Shown here: positions 1-9,043 of the stretch, in pieces
Numbering within the stretch: position 1 is the first letter of the stretch
Layout of the letters: every line of letters starts with the position of its first letter
From: Desulfobacterales bacterium
GTDB taxonomy: Bacteria; Desulfobacterota; Desulfobacteria; Desulfobacterales; Desulfobacteraceae
NCBI GenBank assembly: GCA_022361395.1
Contig: JAKSAX010000178.1
Coordinates: forward strand, 1 to 48,163
DNA: 48,163 nucleotides
Direction: 5' to 3'
Program-made: the position numbers and the translations under genes
The notes under the pieces: model-generated
Seen by the model: the letters and a program-made list of their open reading frames with translations, nothing else
What the model was told of the DNA's origin: nothing
The model's database searches: none

Positions 1-866
1 CCATTGCGCTGGCAGATCTGAAAAAATCCCTTGGTGAAGACATTGCACCGGCAGTTCAGGGCGAACTGAACCCTGAGTCCAATTTTGTTCTGGACAAATT
101 CGGCCTGACTGCTCCCGAAGTCGTCACTTCCTATGCCGGCAAAGACGTTTACCTGGTGGATCACTCCGACCTGGCCCAGAGCCCCGACGATCTGGCCGAC
201 GCCAACATCCTGGGTATTGTTGACCATCACAAGCTGGGTGACGTATCCACTTCTCAGCCCCTGGAATGCTGGATCTGGCCCGTAGGCTGCACCTGCACCG
301 TTATCGCCTCCATGTACGACTACTTCAACGTGGAAGTACCCAAGGGCATTGCCGGCGCCATGCTCTGCGCCATCCTGTCCGACACCGTCATCTTCAAATC
401 CGCCACCTGCACCGACAAGGACAAAGAAGTCTGCGCCAAACTGGCTGAAATCTGTGGCGAAAGCGATCTGGACGCCCTGGGTATTGAAATGTTCAAGGTA
501 AAGTCTGCTGTTGACGGCACTCCGGTACGTGAACTGGTTCTCCGGGACTACAAAGACTTTGACATGAGCGGCAGCGGCGTTGGCTGCGGCCAGCTGGAAC
601 TGGTTGACCTGTCCATCGTTGACGGCATCAAGGCTGACCTGGAAAAGGATATCCGCGACCGGAAGGCTGAAAAAGGCCATCACACCGTTCTGCTCATGCT
701 CACCGACATCATGAAGGAAGGCACTGAGCTGCTGGTTGCCTCTGATGACGAATCCGTTGTTGAAAAAGCATTCGGCGTTGCCCCTGCGGACGGCAAATGC
801 TGGCTGCCCGGCATCATGAGCCGTAAAAAACAGATTATCCCCGATCTGGAAAAAGTATTCGGTTAA
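1..866 (+). CDS. ppaC: Manganese-dependent inorganic pyrophosphatase, 3' part
   Basis: Cytosolic enzyme that hydrolyses pyrophosphate to two phosphates, pulling biosynthetic reactions forward and, in sulfate reducers, sulfate activation. The reading frame is open from base 3 to the TAA at 864-866, so the gene starts upstream of the window; the ATG at 156 is internal. Visible signatures are the VDHSD segment, the DHH-family motif IVDHHKLGD (metal ligands) and, near the C-terminus, the DHHA2 motif SRKKQIIP that binds the substrate phosphates. About 287 residues are present. Family II enzymes are about 305 residues long, so only a short N-terminal stretch is missing. Base and codon use match the neighbours. 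A strong terminator follows directly. Confidence 0.93.
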   Translation, partial: IALADLKKSLGEDIAPAVQGELNPESNFVLDKFGLTAPEVVTSYAGKDVYLVDHSDLAQSPDDLADANILGIVDHHKLGDVSTSQPLECWIWPVGCTCTVIASMYDYFNVEVPKGIAGAMLCAILSDTVIFKSATCTDKDKEVCAKLAEICGESDLDALGIEMFKVKSAVDGTPVRELVLRDYKDFDMSGSGVGCGQLELVDLSIVDGIKADLEKDIRDRKAEKGHHTVLLMLTDIMKEGTELLVASDDESVVEKAFGVAPADGKCWLPGIMSRKKQIIPDLEKVFG

Positions 867-889
867 TAGAATAACCGTCTAAAATATGA

Positions 890-927
890 AAGGGCCTGGA
901 AAACTCGTTTTCCAGGCCCTTTTTTTT
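890..927 (+). terminator. Rho-independent terminator after ppaC
   Basis: A 12-13 bp stem (892-903 pairing with 908-919, loop CTCG) is followed by eight T residues at 920-927. It ends the pyrophosphatase transcript. The same hairpin lies just beyond the stop of the leftward kinase gene and may act in both directions, although the left-side T run is weaker. Confidence 0.88.
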
Positions 928-937
928 GTAACGGCGT

Positions 938-2932
938 TTAAGCTTTCACAGAATCTGCCTGATTAAATACGGCCTGGATCTTTTCAGACAGCATGGCCAC
1001 GTCAAAGGGCTTATAAATATAATCATTGCACCCCTTGGCAATCATCTGGCGGATCTCGTCTTCCTTGGAGTATCCGGAACAGACCAGCACCCTGGTATCC
1101 GGACTCAGGGCACGGAGCTGCTCATAGGTATCATACCCGTTCATCCCCGGCATGACCATATCAAGGATCACCAGGTCCACGCCAAAGGGCTCTTTTTTCA
1201 TAATGGAAACGGCCTGGGCACCGCTCTCAGCCACCAGCACCTCATATCCCAGGGTTTCCAGCATCTCCGAGCAGACTTCAATCACCCCTTTTTCGTCATC
1301 CACCAGGAGGATCCTGCCCTTTCCGGAAACAATCGGTGTTAATGATTCCTCCCGGCCGGGTTCCTGCGGACCGGCGCAGGTCCTGTCCACCCTGTCATCT
1401 GCCACGGGCAGGTAAAAGGTGAGCACACTGCCCCGGCCCGGCCGTGAATCCACTTTAAACGTACCTTTATGGCTTTGAATGATACCATAGGCCGTGGCCA
1501 GGCCGAGACCGGTTCCCTGGCCCCGCTCCTTTGTGGTGAAAAAAGGATCGAAAATCCTGGCCATGGTGGCCTTGTCCATGCCGGTTCCCGTGTCTGCCAC
1601 TGAAATTTTGACATAGGGACCGTCTTTTGACAGGCCGAGCTCTTCCATCTTCCGGCCGGTAACCATCAAATTTTCAGACTGAACCGTAATCTTCCCGCCT
1701 TGGGGCATGGCCTGCCAGGCATTGACGTAAAGATTCATCAATACCTGCTTTAGCTGGCCCTCATCCACAATTGTACTCCAGAGGTCTTTCTCAAGACGCT
1801 GCTCAATGACAATATCCTTTTTGGTCCGGCCAAACATCTTGGCTGTCATTTTCAGCAGGAAGTTCATATTGAGCCTGCAGGTCTCATTACAGTTTTTCTG
1901 GGCAAATCCCAGAAGCTGCCGTGCCATTTCAGCACCGTTGTTTACATACTCGTCTATATTGGTCAGCCGCCTGAATACGTCCGAGTCCTTGTCAAAGCTG
2001 CTTTTCACCAGGGAAGCATACCCCTGGATCCCCATGAGGATATTGTTGAAATCATGGGCAATGCCGCCGGCAAGGGTGCCGATGGCTTCCATCTTCTGCG
2101 CCTGGCGCAGCTGATCTTCGAGCTGAAGACGTTCGGTCACATCCCTGCCCACGGCATAGACGCCCTGCACCGCCTGTCCCGGGTCATCCCCGGGAAGGGC
2201 AGAGGCTTTAAGCTCCATAAAGGCAAAAGCTGAATAGGGATCATACTTGGCCAGATGATCATTGGCTTTTTTAAACCTGAAGTTGATCTCAAAGGTGCCG
2301 CTGCGGTTCATCTCCGGCGATACAGCCCCCACAAGGTCACTGGCCCGCTGCCGGTCATCCTCGTGGAGCAGGTCTTCAAAGGGCATGCCCATAAGGACCT
2401 GCCTTGGAAATCCCAGCACCCTTTCAAACTGCTGGTTGACAAAGGTAAAGCAGCCTTCGGCATCCAGGGTGAAAATCAGGTCCGGAGAGTTGTTGACCAT
2501 ATATTGATACTGTTTTTCAGAGGCATCGAGACGGGCGGCAAAGGCCTTTTTTTCATCAAGGAGATTTCTCTGGGTCACACCGTTTTTAACGGTTTTAACC
2601 AGGTCTGCATATTCAAAGGGTTTTTTCAGATAGTCCCAGGCACCGAGCTTTAAGGCCTTTACGGCAGATTCCACAGAGGCAAACCCGGTCATGATGATCA
2701 CCAGCACCTCGGCATCCATTCCGAATATCTGCGCCATGGCCTCATACCCGTTCATTCCGGGCATGGAAATATCCAGCAGGACCAGATCAAACCGTTGACG
2801 CCGGAAAAGGCGGCAGGCCTCCTCCCCGTCATGAGCCCCGGTGACCTGAAAGCCTTCCCGCGCTAAACAGCGGGAAATATTCTCTACAATACGCTGCTCG
2901 TCATCAACAACTAGAATCTGTTCAGGTCTCAT
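938..2932 (-). CDS. Soluble hybrid histidine kinase (REC-PAS-HisKA-HATPase-REC)
   Basis: Two-component signalling protein of 664 residues with no membrane segment, so it senses a cytosolic or relayed signal. Domains in order: receiver 1 (about 1-125; acidic pocket D10-D11, phospho-acceptor D54 in LVLLDISMPG), PAS (about 135-260), HisKA with H-box GGIAHDFNN (His near residue 293), HATPase_c with N-box (NLYVNAWQAM) and G-boxes (DTGTGM, GTGLGLA), and a C-terminal receiver (about 545-660, VILDMVMPGMNG). Both receivers keep Asp and the C-terminal Lys (YLKKPF, YIYKPF). ATG at 2932 is preferred to the TTG one codon earlier. It lies 38 bp after the RnfB-GltD gene on the same strand, so the two are probably co-transcribed. 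No DNA-binding output domain is fused, and no partner regulator is adjacent. Confidence 0.93.
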   Translation of the reverse strand: MRPEQILVVDDEQRIVENISRCLAREGFQVTGAHDGEEACRLFRRQRFDLVLLDISMPGMNGYEAMAQIFGMDAEVLVIIMTGFASVESAVKALKLGAWDYLKKPFEYADLVKTVKNGVTQRNLLDEKKAFAARLDASEKQYQYMVNNSPDLIFTLDAEGCFTFVNQQFERVLGFPRQVLMGMPFEDLLHEDDRQRASDLVGAVSPEMNRSGTFEINFRFKKANDHLAKYDPYSAFAFMELKASALPGDDPGQAVQGVYAVGRDVTERLQLEDQLRQAQKMEAIGTLAGGIAHDFNNILMGIQGYASLVKSSFDKDSDVFRRLTNIDEYVNNGAEMARQLLGFAQKNCNETCRLNMNFLLKMTAKMFGRTKKDIVIEQRLEKDLWSTIVDEGQLKQVLMNLYVNAWQAMPQGGKITVQSENLMVTGRKMEELGLSKDGPYVKISVADTGTGMDKATMARIFDPFFTTKERGQGTGLGLATAYGIIQSHKGTFKVDSRPGRGSVLTFYLPVADDRVDRTCAGPQEPGREESLTPIVSGKGRILLVDDEKGVIEVCSEMLETLGYEVLVAESGAQAVSIMKKEPFGVDLVILDMVMPGMNGYDTYEQLRALSPDTRVLVCSGYSKEDEIRQMIAKGCNDYIYKPFDVAMLSEKIQAVFNQADSVKA

Positions 2933-2970
2933 CAAGATTTTATCCGTTTGCTCAGCGGCTTCACATCACC

Positions 2971-5019
2971 TCATACTTTTTCATAGCAGACCAGACCGCA
3001 GCGCAGGCAGCGGCCCGCTTCCTCATTGGCGGTTTCCGTTGAAAAGCCGGTTGAAAACCGTTCTTTTCTCTCATCTCTGGATGCGGCAATCTCAAGGATA
3101 TTTCTGGGTGAGGGAACAACCTGGGTAAGGGACCGGACATCCTGCACCACTGATTTCGGGGTAAGCATTCTCTCCGGATCCTGGAATTCAATACCGTACA
3201 TGAGATGGTGCATCAGTGTGGCTGCCTTTCTGCCGCCATTAATGGCTGCAACTGCCGAAGCATATTCGGAGATCACGTCCTGGCTTGAGAGCAGGCCCAG
3301 TTCCCTGTTTGCATCCGGTTTTTTCTGCAGTTCAACACCTTCCCATGTCATTGGTCCGGCAGCAGGCTCACTGCCGGTGCCGTTGTTTTCATCTACCTCA
3401 TCATCAGCAACGGGAACAAAGGCCAGCTCGGGAAACCGTCCGGACCCGATGATAAGGGTATCTGTATCAATAACATGTTTCACACCGGTGTCAAGTTCAA
3501 TATACTCAACTCCGGTCAGCGCTTCGTCTTCTCCTAAAACCTTAGTGATTCCGGTATTGTAAAGAATGGTGGCACCGGCCTCGGCCAGGGCATCAATACC
3601 GATTTTATCAAAAGAGGAATCCTCCGGTTTCTTACGGGAAATCACGATTATTTTCCTGGTGCCGGAGGATTTTAAAATCTCCACGGCATCAGGCAGGCGG
3701 ACACCGCCGCCGGCAATGACAACGGTTTCCCCGTTATCTATTTTTACAGCTGCATCATCCTTGCTTCTCAGCAGATCAATCAGAAGATAGGTGCCGGGAA
3801 ACACATTGGCTGCCGCTCCCGCCCCTTCGATGGCCAGGCGGGAATCCCATCCGCCGGTGGCGGTGAAAACAGCATCATATCCCTCTTTTAAAAGTCCCGG
3901 AATGGTGAAATCCTCACCTGCCTTCTGGTTGTTTTTCAGCGTAACGCCCAGGTCGGCAATACCCTCGACATCCCAGTCCAGTACATCCATGGTCAGCCGC
4001 TCCCTGGCAATGGCCTTTCTCAGGATGCCGCCGAATGCGTCACTGGCCTCATAAACCGTCGGCGCATGGCCGAGGCGGGCGGAAAAATATCCGGCGGCAA
4101 GCCCTTCCACACCGCCGCCGATCACGGCGATACGCTTATCTGTAGCAGGGGCCTTGTAGGGCTGGATGCGTTTATCCTGATTCATCTCATAATCGCAGAC
4201 AAAGCGTTTCAGGTGGTTTATACCCACGGACTCATCCTGGATAAGCCGTCTGCAGTCAAACTCGCACAGGGCCGGACAGATCCGTGAAATAACCGTGGGG
4301 AAAGGCATTCTTTCCTTGATGACCTGGAGGGATCCGTGATAGTCACCCTCTTTGATCAGGCGGACATACTCCTTGATATCAATGCCCGACGGGCAGGCAC
4401 GCTGGCAGGGGGTCGTACATTCGTCTTTCGTATATTCCCGCATAATTCTGCGGCTGGCCGAGGTTAACCGGATAATATTTTTAGGGCAGATATTTTCACA
4501 GGCACCGCAGCCCGTACACTTTTCAAGATCAACTTTGGGAAGATGATCCTCACCGATGGACAGGGCATCAAACTGGCAGGCGGTCACACAGGTGCCAAGC
4601 CCCAGGCAACCGATACGGCAGACCTTCATTCCGCCCATGAGCATGGCTGCGGCCCGGCAGTCCCTGACCCCTTTATATTCGTACATAAGATCTGCATCCT
4701 CATTGCCGTAGTGGCATCCGGGGCCTGCAAACTCAGGTTCCTTCTCAGACATGGATACGCCCATGATTTCGGCTATGGCCATGGCCACGTCTTCTCCGGC
4801 CGCCACACATGAGTTCACATCCTGCTCCCCTTTGGCAATGGCTTCGGCATTGGGCATACAACCGGGGTAACCGCAGCCGCCGCAGTTGGCGCCCGGCAGG
4901 GCATCGTCAATTGCTACGACTGTGGGGTCCTCATATACATAAAATGCCTTTGACGCGATCACCAAGGCTGTACCGATCGCAACTCCCAATCCACCCATCA
5001 TCAAAATTGATTGCAACAT
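2971..5019 (-). CDS. RnfB-like iron-sulfur protein fused to a GltD-like FAD/NAD(P) oxidoreductase
   Basis: Predicted redox hub of 682 residues. Residues 1-27 form one N-terminal membrane segment. Residues 44-71 carry the four-cysteine cluster domain typical of RnfB (C46, C49, C54, C71; motif NCGGCGYPGC). Two ferredoxin motifs follow at about 132-185 (second one CTGCGACENICP). From about 195 on it resembles the small glutamate synthase subunit GltD: a Cys-rich N-terminal part (CQRACPSGIDI, CPALCEFDC), a FAD dinucleotide fold (AVIGGGVEGLAAG), a second nucleotide fold with an unusual sequence (IAGGGVRLPD) and a C-terminal CLRCGLVC. No other rnf subunit is present. Known RnfB and GltD proteins pass electrons between ferredoxin and flavin/NAD(P). 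A role in coupling formate, ferredoxin and NAD(P)H is inferred from the divergent formate dehydrogenase gene. An AAGGA ribosome site precedes the ATG. Confidence 0.9.
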   Translation of the reverse strand: MLQSILMMGGLGVAIGTALVIASKAFYVYEDPTVVAIDDALPGANCGGCGYPGCMPNAEAIAKGEQDVNSCVAAGEDVAMAIAEIMGVSMSEKEPEFAGPGCHYGNEDADLMYEYKGVRDCRAAAMLMGGMKVCRIGCLGLGTCVTACQFDALSIGEDHLPKVDLEKCTGCGACENICPKNIIRLTSASRRIMREYTKDECTTPCQRACPSGIDIKEYVRLIKEGDYHGSLQVIKERMPFPTVISRICPALCEFDCRRLIQDESVGINHLKRFVCDYEMNQDKRIQPYKAPATDKRIAVIGGGVEGLAAGYFSARLGHAPTVYEASDAFGGILRKAIARERLTMDVLDWDVEGIADLGVTLKNNQKAGEDFTIPGLLKEGYDAVFTATGGWDSRLAIEGAGAAANVFPGTYLLIDLLRSKDDAAVKIDNGETVVIAGGGVRLPDAVEILKSSGTRKIIVISRKKPEDSSFDKIGIDALAEAGATILYNTGITKVLGEDEALTGVEYIELDTGVKHVIDTDTLIIGSGRFPELAFVPVADDEVDENNGTGSEPAAGPMTWEGVELQKKPDANRELGLLSSQDVISEYASAVAAINGGRKAATLMHHLMYGIEFQDPERMLTPKSVVQDVRSLTQVVPSPRNILEIAASRDERKERFSTGFSTETANEEAGRCLRCGLVCYEKV

Positions 5020-5083
5020 TATATTATGTCCTTCATGGTGTCAGTATTGTCCTACGGTTCAAATTCCCAAAATAATCCACTCC

Positions 5084-5113
5084 TGTATAGCTCCAAGAAT
5101 ACTGAAATGTCAA
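5084..5113 (-). promoter_or_regulatory. Candidate sigma-70 promoter of the RnfB-GltD/kinase operon
   Basis: On the minus strand TTGACA (5113-5108) and TATACA (5089-5084) are 18 bp apart, about 65 bp before the ATG at 5019. The 226-bp gap to fdhA is the divergent control region. On the plus strand a TTGACA at 5144-5149 is visible, but its -10 partner is poor. Confidence 0.45.
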
Positions 5114-5245
5114 CCGTATCCGCAAAATTATTTATGGTTCACATTGACAATAATCACCTGATATTGTAGGTACAGGGGCAATGTTCAGGGTAAGTAAGTG
5201 AATAGTTATAAATAAACTATGGGGACCAAATCTAAGGCAAAACCT

Positions 5246-8017
5246 ATGGATAAAAATATTATAACGCTAAACGAGAACCAACTTGCATTTGAACCTGGTG
5301 AAACCATCCTTGATGTCGCCACCAGGAATAAGATCGATATTCCCACCCTCTGCCATCTGAAACACACCATCCCGACCAATACCTGCCGCGTCTGCCTTGT
5401 TGAAGTTGCAGGCCGTGAAGACCTGGTCGAATCCTGTGTGGCAAAGGCTGAGTCCGGCATGGTGATCCAATCCGAATCCCCCAGGGTGGTCGAGGCCCGG
5501 AAAGAGATACTTTCCGCAATGCTGGCCACGGGCAATCACAATTGCGCCATCCGTGATTTTGACACGGTTGACTGGACATCCTTTCAGCTGGACGTACTCA
5601 AGGCTGACGGGAAAGAGGATCTCTGCCCTGTATGGGGGGATTGCGAACTCCAGGACCTGGCCTACCGCTACCAGGTTAAAACCAAGGGAATGCCTGTCAG
5701 CGAGTGCAAGTATGAAACAGAACGGGCCAATCCTTTTATTATAAGGGATTTTTCCAGGTGCATTCTCTGCGGCCGCTGTATCAAGGCCTGCAGGGAGATC
5801 CAGGTCAACAACGCCATTGAGTTCGGCTACCACGGCGAGGAGATGAAAATCATTGCCGGAGTTGAAGATGCCCATCTCAAGGATTCGGACTGCGTATTCT
5901 GCGGCGAGTGCGTCCAGATCTGCCCGGTGGGAGCGTTAATTCCGGACAGGGAATTCAGGGATGACAGGTTCAAACCCACAAAAGTCACCCGGACCACCTG
6001 TTCCTACTGCGGAGTCGGCTGCCAGATGGATGTCTTTGTCCAGGATAATGAGATCGTTAAAATCGACGGTGCGGACAAGGACCTGCCCCCGAACAATGCC
6101 AGCCTTTGCGTTAAAGGCAGATACGGTTTTGACTTTGTTGCCTCACCCAACCGCCTGACAACCCCTTTGATCAAAAAGGACGGCAAACAGGTACAGGCAA
6201 CCTGGGACGAGGCCCTGGATTATGTGGCGGAAAAGTTCCAGGCCATCCAAAAAGAACACGGCGCCGACACCATGGGTCTGCTTACCTCGGCCCGGGTCAC
6301 CAATGAAGACAACTACATGGCCATGAAGTTCACCCGGGGGGTGTTGAAGACAAACAACATCGACCATTGTGCCCGATTGTGACACAGCTCCACCGTAGCC
6401 GGTCTGGCTGCAGCATTCGGAAGCGGCGCAATGACAAACACCATTGCAGACATTGAAGAGTCCGACGTGATCATTGTCACGGGCTCCAACACCACTGAAA
6501 ACCACCCTGTCCTGTCATCCTTCATGAAACGGGCGGCCCTCCAGGGTAAAAAAATATACCTCATCGATCCCAGGCGGGTGAACCTGGCCAATCATGCGGA
6601 AAAATGGCTGCGGCCCCTGCCGGGCATGGACATTGCCTGGATCAACGGCCTGATGAACGTGATCATCACCGAAGGGCTCCAGGATCAGAAGTTCATTGAC
6701 GAGCGGTGCGAAAACTTTGAAGCCACCAAGGCTGTAATCCGGAAGTACACGCCGGAATACGTGGAAGAGCTCACCGGCATCCCGGCAGATGACCTGCGCC
6801 AGGTGGCAAGGGATTTTGCCAATGCAGATGCGGCCACGCTTTGCTACTGCATGGGCATCACCCAGCACACAAGCGGGACGGACAATGTAAAATCCCTGGC
6901 CAACCTCTCCATGCTCTGCGGCCATCTGGGCAAGCGCGGCGGCGGGGTAAACCCCCTGCGCGGCCAGAACAACGTCCAGGGAGCCTGCGACATGGGCGGG
7001 CTGCCCAACGTGCTCACCGCTTACCAGCCCGTCACCAGCGACGACGCCAGGGAAAATTATGAAAAGGCCTGGCAGGTCACGGGCATGTCCCCCAACCCGG
7101 GACTGGTGGCCACGGAGATGTTTAACAAGGCCTATGAGGGGGAGATGAAATCCCTGTTCATCATCGGCGAAAACCCCATGGTCTCCGACCCGGATCTCAA
7201 CCATGCCAAAAAGGCCCTGGCCAACCTGGAATTCCTGGTGGTCCAGGATATTTTTGAAACCGAAACCACGGCCATGGCCGACGTGGTCTTCCCGGCCTAT
7301 TGCTGGGCGGAGAAAAACGGGACCTTTACCAATTCCGAACGAAGGGTCCAGCGGGTCCGGCGTGCGGTGGTTCCTCCTGAGGGTCCGAAACGCGACTGGG
7401 AGATTCTCTGTGAAATCGCCACCCGCATGGGCTATCCGGTCTCCTATGAGGACAGCCACGAGATCTTCAAAGAGATCGCGGCAGTCACCCCTTCCTACCG
7501 GGGCATTACCTGGGAACGGATCGACAAACTGGGTATCCACTGGCCCTGTCCGGACGAGGCACACCCCGGCACCCCGATACTTCATACGGCCCAGTTTACA
7601 AGGGGTAAGGGAATGTTCCATGCCATTGAGCATGTACCGCCGGCAGAACTCCCCGACGATAAATACCCGTACATCCTGACCACGGGCCGGGTGCTTTACC
7701 ATTACCACACCGGCACCATGACCATGCGGACAGACGGGCTGAACATGCTCTCCCCCGAGTGCTTTGTGGAGATCTCCGACGGAGATGCCGTAAAACTGGG
7801 CATCAACAACGGAGAGATGGTAAACGTCTGCTCCAGGCGGGGCAGGATAAAGGCCAAACTCCAGGTATCGGACAAGGCAGTGGACGGGACTATTTTTATC
7901 CCCTTCCACTTTGCCAAGGCAGCGGCCAATAAACTGACCAACGCGGAGCTTGACCCCACTGCCAAAATCCCTGAGTTCAAGGTCTGCGCCATAAACATTG
8001 AGGCGGCCAAGGCCTGA
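5246..8017 (+). CDS. fdhA: Selenocysteine formate dehydrogenase, catalytic subunit with NuoG-like N-terminus
   Basis: Cytosolic molybdenum/tungsten enzyme interconverting formate and CO2, the entry step of the methyl branch of the Wood-Ljungdahl pathway. The frame holds one TGA at 6380-6382 in DHCARL-U-HSSTVAGL, where FdhF-type enzymes carry selenocysteine, so this is one gene of 923 residues with Sec379. Domains: 2Fe-2S (C36, C47, C50, C64), His/Cys-ligated cluster region (from H98 to CELQDLAYRY), two 4Fe-4S motifs (CILCGRCIKAC, CVFCGECVQIC), the 4Fe-4S of the pterin domain (CSYCGVGC), then the molybdopterin domains to the C-terminus. ATG 5246 has AAGG eight bases upstream; the ATG at 5219 has no ribosome site. 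It is monocistronic, with a terminator behind it and no FdhB/NuoF-type diaphorase gene in the window, so its electron partner must be encoded elsewhere or be the divergent flavoprotein. Confidence 0.95.
6380..6411 (+). promoter_or_regulatory. UGA(Sec) codon and bacterial SECIS hairpin
   Basis: The in-frame TGA at 6380-6382 is followed 12 bases later by the hairpin GTAGCC-GGTCT-GGCTGC (6395-6411): a 6-bp stem with one G-U pair and a GGUCU apical loop. This is the same loop sequence, at about the same distance, as I recall for the E. coli fdhF SECIS. It lies inside the coding region, as expected for a SelB-binding element in bacteria. Confidence 0.87.
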
Positions 8018-8048
8018 AACCAACTAATTTAATTCAGTAAACCATCCA

Positions 8049-8081
8049 ACGGGCCGCTGCATCTGCAGCGGCCCGTTTTTT
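8049..8081 (+). terminator. Rho-independent terminator after fdhA
   Basis: A perfect 12-bp GC-rich stem (8049-8060 with 8065-8076, loop ATCT) is followed by a run of T to 8081, 32 bases after the fdhA stop. Confidence 0.92.
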
Positions 8082-8110
8082 GATTCTGCAGGTGTAACTA
8101 AGGAGGTGTC

Positions 8111-8956
8111 ATGGAAAAAACGGATAAAAGAGTGGTATTGATCACCGGATGTTCTTCAGGCATCGGCAGGGCCCTGGCACTGGCCCTTCATGAAAAACAA
8201 TGCAGGGTGGTGGCAACGGCCAGGAACCTTGATTCCATTTCCGGTCTAAAGGATATGGGAATGGCTGCCCACGCCCTTGACGTAATTAATACCGAGCAGT
8301 CCGGGGAAGTAATTCATACCATTTTAAAGGAAGAGAAAAGAATCGATATCCTCGTGAACAATGCAGGCTATGCCCTGATCGGCCCCACCATAGAGCTTCC
8401 GAAAGAAGAACTTGCCCTCCAGCTTGAGACCAATGTGATTGCCCCGATAACGCTTTCAACCCTTGCCGCCAAATCCATGAAGGAAAAGGGGGCAGGCATG
8501 ATCGTAAATATCGGCAGTGTATCCGGCATTACCACCACCCCCTTCTCAGGGGCCTATTGCGCCTCAAAAGCCGCCCTTCACGCCCTGTCAGACGCCCTGC
8601 GCATGGAGCTTGCCGCCTTCGGCATCCATGTGATGACGGTCCAGCCCGGCGCCATCCGGTCTGATTTCGGAAACGCCGCCGGCAAAACCATTTCCCGGGT
8701 ATTAAAAAAGGCATCCTGGTACCTTCCCCTGAGATCAGCCATTGAGGCCCGTGCCAATGCCTCCCAGCAGGATGCCACGCCTGCGGATGAGTTTGCACGT
8801 GCCCTTGCCGAAAAGATCCTTTCGGATCAGCCTGAGGCGGTTGTAAGGTTAGGTAAAATGAGCATGAAAGTACCCATGATGAAAAAATTTATTCCCACTG
8901 CCCTTCTTGACAGAATGCTGAAAAAGAAATTCGGACTGGCGGATAGTAACCTGTAA
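8111..8956 (+). CDS. Short-chain dehydrogenase/reductase
   Basis: Classical SDR of 281 residues, cytosolic, predicted to oxidise or reduce a carbonyl/alcohol with NAD(P)(H). Visible: the cofactor motif TGCSSGIG (about residues 13-20), NNAG at about 88-91, the catalytic Ser in IGSVSG, and the Tyr/Lys pair in YCASK. The C-terminal part is longer than in a minimal 250-residue SDR. An Arg in TARN after beta-strand 2 suggests NADP preference; that is an inference. AAGGAGG lies seven bases before the ATG. It has its own short leader after the fdhA terminator and is convergent with the GntR gene, so context gives no substrate. Confidence 0.9.
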   Translation: MEKTDKRVVLITGCSSGIGRALALALHEKQCRVVATARNLDSISGLKDMGMAAHALDVINTEQSGEVIHTILKEEKRIDILVNNAGYALIGPTIELPKEELALQLETNVIAPITLSTLAAKSMKEKGAGMIVNIGSVSGITTTPFSGAYCASKAALHALSDALRMELAAFGIHVMTVQPGAIRSDFGNAAGKTISRVLKKASWYLPLRSAIEARANASQQDATPADEFARALAEKILSDQPEAVVRLGKMSMKVPMMKKFIPTALLDRMLKKKFGLADSNL

Positions 8957-8971
8957 AGCCAGGTAGCGGAT

Positions 8972-8987
8972 CCGGACAGGCGTCCGG
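8972..8987. terminator. Short GC hairpin between convergent genes
   Basis: CCGGAC-AGGC-GTCCGG forms a 6-bp stem in the 87-bp gap between the SDR and GntR stops. There is no clear T run, so termination here is only a suggestion. Confidence 0.35.
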
Positions 8988-9043
8988 GTGTTCTGAAATC
9001 ATTATAATCACAGTACCGGCATGGTTTGATTTTCTCAGGTTAT

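Noticed and set aside
6380-6382. TGA as a frameshift or pseudogene mark in fdhA
   Set aside because: Frame and homology continue without shift, and a SECIS hairpin follows; selenocysteine explains it.
6515-8023. 502-codon open frame on the minus strand opposite fdhA
   Set aside because: Composition and lack of any family motif show it is the shadow of the formate dehydrogenase; no ribosome site.
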